From IMG/VR virus record IMGVR_UViG_3300032313_000415, positions 1 to 29,743 of that record: a DNA stretch of 29,743 nt, one strand, 5' to 3'. This DNA is from a virus. The notes under the pieces were generated by a model that saw only the letters and a program-made list of their open reading frames with translations, did no database searches and had not been told where the DNA came from. Shown here piece by piece: positions 24,599 to 29,743 of the stretch (positions are counted from its first letter, which is position 1; every line of letters starts with the position of its first letter). The translations under genes were made by a program, and so were the position numbers.

Positions 24599-24606
24599 TA
24601 TTTATG
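24599..24606 (-). promoter_or_regulatory. Late promoter-like octamer CATAAATA
   Basis: One mismatch to TATAAATA. TTTCT separates it from the ATG of the tail tube-like gene. It lies just beyond the gp23 terminator, so it gives this gene independent late expression with a nearly leaderless mRNA. Confidence 0.55.
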
Positions 24607-24610
24607 GATA

Positions 24611-24646
24611 AAAAGAAAACCCTCCCGATTTCTCGGGAGGGTTTTT
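24611..24646. terminator. Strong bidirectional terminator after gp23
   Basis: A 13-base perfect inverted repeat (24616-24628 with 24633-24645, core CCCTCCCGA) with a 4-base loop. Reading minus it ends TTTTCTTTTT; reading plus it ends TTTTT. It sits 28 bases beyond the gp23 stop and ends the gp23 transcript. It can also stop plus-strand readthrough from the uvsY-uvsW unit. Confidence 0.95.
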
Positions 24647-24673
24647 GAACTTACGTTATATACTAACTTCTAA

Positions 24674-26122
24674 TCAGGCTCCGTTACCGTGGAGGTTGGA
24701 AACTTGAGTTAGGCGGTAGTATTGGTTGCGACCAGACGATAGGGTTTCACCATCGGGCTGATTGCTGCTGTTGAGAACGAAGGGGTTCGCAACAACGCCG
24801 TAACGGGTCTTGAACGCAACACGGGGTTGGAAAGTGTTGGGGTCAACTGCACGGACCATTTGGAGAGGAACGTATGGGCAGTAGAAAATACCTGCATCAT
24901 ATGGGCTCTCACCCTTATAGCCAGCAACGAAGAAGTTGGCACCAAGTGGGGCATATGGATCGATGTAAACACGGATCTTACCACTTAGAATACCAGCAAA
25001 GGTTGCTTGGGTATCATCAACATTGAGTTGAGGAGCAATGGCTGGGCTGAGGCTCATGAAGCCGGACATAGCGAGGGCGGCTGCGGTATCGCTATCGCAG
25101 ATGATGAAGTTGCCCTTACCACGACGGGTTTCCTTAGCGATTGCATTGCACTCGCGCTCGATTTGGAAGCTGAGGCCGCGGAAGCGTTCAGCAGACCAAC
25201 GACCGTCTGAGTCACCAGCGAGGTTATAAGTTCCCTTGTTGGTTAGATCGGGTTGTTGTGAACCAGACTTAGCAACGTAGTAAATGGTGCGGACGATCTC
25301 GCGGTTGATTTCAGCAAGAATTTCTGTGCTGAGGAGGTTTGCGAGTTCAGCTTCAGCATCTAGACCGTGAACAGCCTTGAGGTCTTGTGCCAATTCGACT
25401 GAGTAGTTGCTGCTTAGAGCACGTGTACGGGCTTGTACAGCAACGCGGTCGATGGAGAAAGACATTTGGTTCATTGTCTTATAAGGATCTTGAATTGCTG
25501 CTCCACCACCAAGACCTTCACCGTAGTTGGTCAACATACCACGGAGGGCGTTGAACGAATTTACGCCAGTGCTGCTATAGAGAGGACCTGCGCACCAACC
25601 TGATGCATAGTTCCATCCAGCAGATAGACCGTAACCACCGGTAATACCAGCGAATGATAGACCAGCGAGGGTATATCCTGAACCACCGTATACTGGTTGT
25701 GGTTCTTGGAACATGGCTTCGGTGTAATTGTTATTGCCATAAGTGGTGCCGGGGAAACCAGCGCCGTATTGCGAACGCATTGCAAAGATGAGGCCGGTTG
25801 GGGCAGTCATGGGTTGAACGCCGCAGATGTCGTATGCCATGAGATTTGGCATGGAACGACGAACGAGGCTGATTAGAACGGGGTCATAACCAGAGACAGC
25901 ACCAGTGTTGTAACCAGTGGAGGTGGCGGGACCACCGAGGTTACCGGAGCTCATATCCTCAGCGAGGTGTTGGCTACGAATGGCTTGCTCTTGGTTCTCA
26001 AGAAGGACGGCGGTGACCTTCTTACGATAATCATCACCGATTGGAGACAGAGCTTCGTGATTGAGCACTGGATTCCATTTCTCGGTTAGGATGTCATATG
26101 GGGTATTGTCTTGAAATTGCAT
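24674..26122 (-). CDS. gp23: Major capsid protein gp23
   Basis: Protein of 482 residues (T4 gp23 about 521). VTAVLLENQEQAIR (36-49), PNLMAYDICGVQPMTAPTG near 90-108 and FAMRSQYG are family segments. LAE at 53-55 followed by Asp fits the L/I-x-E site cut by the gp21 protease, giving the mature shell protein. It is the last gene of the capsid cluster and has a strong terminator after it. AGGAG lies about 9 nt before the ATG. Its DNA is the most G/C-rich here: 25021-25080 has 36 G/C in 60, against 7 in 60 in the sugar island. Confidence 0.97.
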   Translation of the reverse strand: MQFQDNTPYDILTEKWNPVLNHEALSPIGDDYRKKVTAVLLENQEQAIRSQHLAEDMSSGNLGGPATSTGYNTGAVSGYDPVLISLVRRSMPNLMAYDICGVQPMTAPTGLIFAMRSQYGAGFPGTTYGNNNYTEAMFQEPQPVYGGSGYTLAGLSFAGITGGYGLSAGWNYASGWCAGPLYSSTGVNSFNALRGMLTNYGEGLGGGAAIQDPYKTMNQMSFSIDRVAVQARTRALSSNYSVELAQDLKAVHGLDAEAELANLLSTEILAEINREIVRTIYYVAKSGSQQPDLTNKGTYNLAGDSDGRWSAERFRGLSFQIERECNAIAKETRRGKGNFIICDSDTAAALAMSGFMSLSPAIAPQLNVDDTQATFAGILSGKIRVYIDPYAPLGANFFVAGYKGESPYDAGIFYCPYVPLQMVRAVDPNTFQPRVAFKTRYGVVANPFVLNSSNQPDGETLSSGRNQYYRLTQVSNLHGNGA

Positions 26123-26150
26123 TTTAGTAAATTCTCCTGTGAGTTAAAAT

Positions 26151-26158
26151 TATTTAGT
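26151..26158 (-). promoter_or_regulatory. Late-like motif ACTAAATA before gp23
   Basis: TACTAAATAATTT here is identical to the stretch before gp22. It has two mismatches to TATAAATA but is in the right place, 28 bases before the ATG. The leader then holds AGGAG. Confidence 0.5.
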
Positions 26159-26169
26159 AATTAGTAAAG

Positions 26170-27246
26170 TTATAGTTTCTTATTTAATCTACCCATTACA
26201 TTCGCATAGTTTTCTACGAGTGTTGTTGGAGCAGAAACAGTCTTTGAGAAGGTCATATCCTCATCAACTGCTCTTGAGGGTGCAGAAACTCTATTACCCT
26301 GCAAATAGTTTTCTTTGATAGCTACCAACTTGTTACGATACTCTTCTGGAGAGTTGAAGTTGATATTTTCCATCAAATTTTGTAGTCTGTTGACTTGAGT
26401 GTCGGCAAGATTCTTGGTTTCGGCAACAAAGATTCCAGCACACTCTGTGAGTGCAATCTCTTTCTTGAGATCAATGCTGAACTTCATGGACTCATTGAGA
26501 GCTTCTTGAAGCTTTCTGTTTTGCTCATAGAGTTCGTCAAGAACATTGTACTTCTCGTTTGGAACGTCGATGTAGTGATTCTCAAAGAGATTCTTGAGGC
26601 CACTGATGAAGTTCTCAGCAATGGTGGTCTTGATACCTTGTTCGACAGCAACAGTGTTCTCTGTCATCCATTCTTCAACAACGTACTCAAGATAGTCATC
26701 AACCTTTTCAACCAATGAATTGGTTACATTGGAGAGATAGTCTTTGGCATTCTCATCAAGTTCAACAAGAACCTTGGCAACTTCTGATTCAACTCTGTCA
26801 GAGACAGCAGCCTCAAAGATTGCTTCAAGTTGTTCTAGAGAAGACTTATTGACATTACCTTCACCAAGAAGAGAAATAATGGCATCACGGAATTGTGCCT
26901 TTAGTTCTTCATTGGTCTCAACTGGCATTTCTTCTTCTTCTTCTTCGCCTTCTTGAGCATCATGATGAATGGCGGTATCTTCTTCGCCATCTTCTTCATT
27001 TGCATCATGGTATGCAGCAGTAGCATGCTTACCGGAAGCAGCAACTCTCATGGTTGCAGGCATACCAGGTTGACCAGCAGATGCTGCAATTGCGGAAACG
27101 CCAGTTGTGTCAACTGGAGCGGGAACCATGGATCCACCGCCGGTGGCTACCATATCGGAACGACCAGTTGCGTCCATAACGGTCTTTACTCCACCCATTA
27201 CTTGGGCAGCGGCTTCAGATAAATTTAGTTTTTTGTTATTTTTCAT
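26170..27246 (-). CDS. gp22: Prohead scaffold core protein gp22
   Basis: Protein of 358 residues, longer than T4 gp22 (about 269). Residues 1-80 are Ala/Gly/Thr-rich, 84-115 are strongly acidic (EEDGEEDT, GEEEEEEMP), then long helices follow with NLFENHYIDVPNEKYNVLDEL near 219-239, the typical segment of the family. It forms the inner core of the prohead and is degraded by gp21. AAGGAT lies about 10 nt before the ATG. The low-complexity N-terminal region is probably an added segment. Several L/I-x-E sites are possible cleavage sites. Confidence 0.9.
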   Translation of the reverse strand: MKNNKKLNLSEAAAQVMGGVKTVMDATGRSDMVATGGGSMVPAPVDTTGVSAIAASAGQPGMPATMRVAASGKHATAAYHDANEEDGEEDTAIHHDAQEGEEEEEEMPVETNEELKAQFRDAIISLLGEGNVNKSSLEQLEAIFEAAVSDRVESEVAKVLVELDENAKDYLSNVTNSLVEKVDDYLEYVVEEWMTENTVAVEQGIKTTIAENFISGLKNLFENHYIDVPNEKYNVLDELYEQNRKLQEALNESMKFSIDLKKEIALTECAGIFVAETKNLADTQVNRLQNLMENINFNSPEEYRNKLVAIKENYLQGNRVSAPSRAVDEDMTFSKTVSAPTTLVENYANVMGRLNKKL

Positions 27247-27270
27247 GTCAATTAATCCTTAAGGTTAAAT

Positions 27271-27278
27271 TATTTAGT
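27271..27278 (-). promoter_or_regulatory. Late-like motif ACTAAATA before gp22
   Basis: Same TACTAAATAATTT stretch as before gp23, in the 44-base gap upstream of gp22. The leader contains CCTTAAGGAT, a small palindrome overlapping the AAGGA site. Confidence 0.5.
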
Positions 27279-27290
27279 ATATTTTAATTT

Positions 27291-28226
27291 TTAATATCCT
27301 CTGAAACCAGAGGGATGTCCCATTGAACTTGCTGCACCAGCGCTCTGGACTGCACCAAGTTCTCTTGTACGTCTCAAAACTTCCTTACCACCCAACATTT
27401 CAACACCAAGTTGGAGTCCTAATAATGGATTAAATGGATCCAAGGCTCCTAAATTTTTGGTTGCTTTCATTACTTTAGCTGCCAAAGGGCTCGCCTTTGC
27501 AATACCTTCGGCTCCAGTCATATTTTCTATACGACCTATAACATCTCCACCCATTTGGGCAAATTGTTTGGCAAATTCACCTTCTGGGCCTGTTAAATTG
27601 CTAATTTGATCTTTTAATGAACTATTTGATGCTTCTTTTCTATTTTTTTCTTCTTCTTTTTTATTTTTATTCGTGCCAGTTTGACTATCCGTAGGTGCTG
27701 TTCCTTCTGCACCTGAAGAATATCCACTGCTACTTGTTTCACCGGGAGCCAATACTGGTTTACCTTTTTCACCGACAGAGGTACCAAATAGACTTGCTGA
27801 TAAAGCCAATTTTAATGCAGCAGGCATCATTTGATTTGCAAATTCTATTGCACTTTGTGCTTGAGATAGACTAGTCAAATAATCTAGACCACCTTGAGTA
27901 CTATATTTTGTTTTACCTTTTTTTGATTTTCCTGCAACAACCCCAGGAACTGCGGAGCCTCCAAACATAATTTGCCCACGCAATTTATCACCATCTTCTT
28001 TTTTATTTTTCTTTATAAATTGCCCAGGTTTTACTTTATCACCACCACCTAAACCTTTGCCACCTGCACCACCAGCACCATCACTAAAAGTAAAAGAAGG
28101 TCTTTTTTTAGTTTCTTTTTTACGACCAGGAGGTACGAAAGTAACACCAGCCATAGATTCTTCATTTAATTGAAGAACGTATTTAATGTAATCTCTGGAA
28201 CCTTCGGTGATGCAGTCAAATGACAT
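27291..28226 (-). CDS. Unrecognised Gly/Lys-rich protein between gp21 and gp22
   Basis: Protein of 311 residues with no family recognised. Residues 32-42 are basic, 49-62 are Gly-rich, 64-110 Lys-rich, 120-150 hydrophobic-helical (SAIEFANQMMPAALKLALSA), 163-200 Ser/Thr/Gly then Lys/Glu-rich, and 240-290 helical again. The N-terminus holds ITE followed by Gly (6-9), matching the L/I-x-E cleavage consensus of the gp21 protease, which could mark it as a core or internal head protein. The ATG overlaps the gp21 stop as TAATG with GGAG 7 nt upstream, so it is co-translated with the protease. No such gene lies between 21 and 22 in T4. Confidence 0.6.
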   Translation of the reverse strand: MSFDCITEGSRDYIKYVLQLNEESMAGVTFVPPGRKKETKKRPSFTFSDGAGGAGGKGLGGGDKVKPGQFIKKNKKEDGDKLRGQIMFGGSAVPGVVAGKSKKGKTKYSTQGGLDYLTSLSQAQSAIEFANQMMPAALKLALSASLFGTSVGEKGKPVLAPGETSSSGYSSGAEGTAPTDSQTGTNKNKKEEEKNRKEASNSSLKDQISNLTGPEGEFAKQFAQMGGDVIGRIENMTGAEGIAKASPLAAKVMKATKNLGALDPFNPLLGLQLGVEMLGGKEVLRRTRELGAVQSAGAASSMGHPSGFRGY

Positions 28227-28870
28227 TATATGCTCCTAAAGTAGTCGTTGAATAGTTTAACGATATTTTCGTTTAAGTCTCTCTTGGAAGAACCCTTGAT
28301 AATTCTTTTAGCATTATTGAATTCTTTTTCAGACCATGATCCGTTTTCAAGAATCCATTCTTTGCCTTCCATGATTCCATTGACGAAAGCATTAGGAGCT
28401 GATGGATCGGCTACGATATCAACTGCAGCAAGCATGAAATCTTCTTGAACTTCTTGATAACCATTCTTACTCTTTAAAGAACCCATACCACGAGTAGATA
28501 CACCTAGTTGTGCACCTTCTTCAATTAGGTTCTTTACAATACGACCCATTGGGGTATCCATGATCTTGGCTTTACCGTAAATGGTATTGCCATCCTCATG
28601 AAGTTCCTTAACGATGTGCGAAACACGGTCAAGATTGACCGTTGGGCCAGTTGGATGGTTAAGTTCACCTAGAGCACGGCCTTTGTCAACGTACTCGGTG
28701 ATATATCTCTTGCATTCCTTGATAAGAATGCCTTGGGGATATACTCTACCATTGCGGTTCTTTACGCTGGCTTGCATAAAGACTCCTTCAATGAAATAAC
28801 TCTTGTCACCGTTTCCGGTGTTCTCTTTAATGTACTTGATATCTTCGTTGATTTCAGTTATTAGTTTCAT
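28226..28870 (-). CDS. gp21: Prohead core protease gp21
   Basis: Protein of 214 residues (T4 about 212). Serine protease motifs: GELNHP with H72, GVSTRG with S125, and D151/D155 in VDIVADPSAP. FIEGVFMQASVKNRNGRVYP near 26-45 is also typical. It cuts gp23, gp22 and other prohead proteins at L/I-x-E sites during head maturation. The start overlaps the 56-residue gene upstream by 17 bases, and no Shine-Dalgarno is visible. The next gene starts at its stop. Confidence 0.95.
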   Translation of the reverse strand: MKLITEINEDIKYIKENTGNGDKSYFIEGVFMQASVKNRNGRVYPQGILIKECKRYITEYVDKGRALGELNHPTGPTVNLDRVSHIVKELHEDGNTIYGKAKIMDTPMGRIVKNLIEEGAQLGVSTRGMGSLKSKNGYQEVQEDFMLAAVDIVADPSAPNAFVNGIMEGKEWILENGSWSEKEFNNAKRIIKGSSKRDLNENIVKLFNDYFRSI

Positions 28871-29024
28871 TGGTGGGCTTTATGATGGTTTTTGCGACTG
28901 TTTCGTACATTCCTTCAATCTTTTTGCCAGTCTTCTCATAGAGAAGCTTGGAGGTATTCTCTTTGAAAGCAACTACGTTCTCGTCAATCATATTCTTGAT
29001 TAGTTCATTTACTTTGGGGTTCAT
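28854..29024 (-). CDS. Small prohead core protein (gp67-like position)
   Basis: A 56-residue, helical, charged protein (KVNELIKNMIDENVVAF, then LLYEKTGKKIEGMYETV). I chose the ATG at 29024, which overlaps the previous stop as ATGA; an in-frame TTG at 29051 is less likely. Small acidic/basic core proteins gp67 and gp68 lie between portal and protease in T4, so a core role is inferred from position only. Sequence does not establish orthology. Confidence 0.6.
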   Translation of the reverse strand: MNPKVNELIKNMIDENVVAFKENTSKLLYEKTGKKIEGMYETVAKTIIKPTNETNN

Positions 29025-29449
29025 TTTTGTAATACCTTTACTTTCTGGCAAAATTCAAGATGTTGATCTAGATTGGCTTTGCTTTCAAAAATAGATTCAA
29101 CCATTAGAGTTCTATTTTTAGGGCTAAGTTGATCAAATAGTATCTTGATATCTTTAAGTTCTTTCTCTGTTATATTTATAACACTTTCATTTTTTAATTT
29201 AATTTTTGATGGATTTGAAGGATCATAAGATTCTAAAAACTCAACAAAATTTTTAATTTCTTCTGATTTGGGAGTAAATTTGAATGAAGGTTCAAATAAC
29301 TTCTTCTGGGTATGAATTTTTAAATATTCAATATTTTCATTGAGTTTTGTGCTTAAAGCACTCCTCAAGGATTTCTTGAATTCCTCATCATTATTTTGAA
29401 TTAAACTTTCAAAACTCTTTTTTAGAAGTGTAGTGCTAGTTTCACTCAT
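29021..29449 (-). CDS. Prohead core protein (gp68-like)
   Basis: Protein of 142 residues, close to T4 gp68 (about 141). It begins TTLLKKSFESLIQNNDEEFK followed by a Leu/Lys-rich amphipathic helix, a start common to small core proteins located between gp20 and gp21 in T4-like phages. No catalytic motif, Cys-poor, no membrane segment. The ATG overlaps the portal stop as ATGA. In T4 the order is 67 then 68; here the longer protein comes first, so assignment is from size and position. Confidence 0.55.
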   Translation of the reverse strand: MSETSTTLLKKSFESLIQNNDEEFKKSLRSALSTKLNENIEYLKIHTQKKLFEPSFKFTPKSEEIKNFVEFLESYDPSNPSKIKLKNESVINITEKELKDIKILFDQLSPKNRTLMVESIFESKANLDQHLEFCQKVKVLQK

Positions 29450-29743
29450 TGTGGTGGCTGTCCTTCGGCAGCAGCCTGCTGTTGAGCCATCTGTGCCATT
29501 TGTTCGGCTTGGATTCTCTGTCTGTCAATTGCTATTTCTTTATCCATCTCTTGCATTTCTTCTTCAGTTTGTTTCAAAATCTTTCTGCGAATATATTCTG
29601 AAGAGAAATACTTTCCAACATATGGATCAACAAACTGAACCATCTTGAGACGTTCTGCTAAAATTTCTGCTTCCTTAAGATCCCAGAAATAATTGTCGGT
29701 ATTGAATACTACTTTGATTTCTGGACGAAGTTCGTGCCAGTCA
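29446..29743 (-). CDS. gp20: Portal protein gp20, C-terminal end
   Basis: The frame is open to the right window edge and ends at 29446; 98 complete codons of the C-terminus are visible. FVDPYVGKYFSSEYIRRKIL followed by a helical tail is characteristic of the gp20 portal family. It forms the dodecameric ring at the capsid vertex that initiates prohead assembly and admits DNA. The tail ends in a Gln/Ala-rich MAQMAQQQAAAEGQPPQ stretch. The 5' end lies outside the window. Confidence 0.9.
   Translation of the reverse strand, partial: DWHELRPEIKVVFNTDNYFWDLKEAEILAERLKMVQFVDPYVGKYFSSEYIRRKILKQTEEEMQEMDKEIAIDRQRIQAEQMAQMAQQQAAAEGQPPQ

Noticed and set aside
1-29743. tRNA genes, insertion sequences, integrase or attachment sites, homing endonucleases
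   Set aside because: No cloverleaf-like gap, terminal inverted repeats, recombinase motifs or endonuclease motifs were seen; gaps between genes are below about 90 bases.

Overview
This window is part of the core of a T4-like myovirus genome. The capsid genes (portal gp20, core proteins, protease gp21, scaffold gp22, capsid gp23) and the replication/recombination set (gp44, gp45, gp46, gp47, gp62, regA, uvsW, uvsY, sigma gp55) can be recognised and sit in an order like that of aquatic T4-like phages. A NodU-type carbamoyltransferase, a nucleotide-sugar and glycosyltransferase island and collagen-like tail fibres fit an aquatic, possibly cyanobacterial, host. No photosynthesis gene is present, so the host cannot be fixed from this window.

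Layout: 1-5720 (minus) is a cassette of five virion/tail-fibre-type genes, two with long or clear collagen-like Gly-X-Y blocks and one with a ladder of ten YadA-like repeats. 5786-13471 (minus) is a glycosyltransferase, then regA, gp62, gp44, gp45, a small basic protein, gp46, gp47 and a GDP-mannose 4,6-dehydratase. 13468-14031 is gp55. 14062-21331 (minus) is an AT-rich sugar island: an epimerase, a carbamoyltransferase, three GT-A type transferases, a GT10 and a GT11 fucosyltransferase and a GT25-like transferase. 21420-24066 (plus) carries uvsY, uvsW and an Sm-like protein. 24063-29743 (minus) is the head region: a tail-tube-fold protein, gp23, gp22, an unrecognised 311-residue protein, gp21, two small core proteins and the 3' end of gp20. 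There is no gene-free stretch above about 90 bases and I saw no tRNA.

How it works together: gp46/gp47 process ends, UvsY/UvsW drive recombination, and gp44/gp62 load the gp45 clamp. Gp55 with the clamp would read late promoters, and octamers like TATAAATA occur in front of structural genes. Gp21 would mature a shell made from gp20, gp22 and gp23. Gmd plus two fucosyltransferases point to fucosylation of virion, DNA or host glycan, but no GDP-fucose synthase is seen here.

The most unusual signal is that at least seven genes have a promoter-like element (sigma70-like -10 or late octamer) ending only 4-9 nt before the start codon with no Shine-Dalgarno sequence. This would yield leaderless or nearly leaderless mRNAs, while most downstream genes use Shine-Dalgarno sequences or stop/start overlaps.
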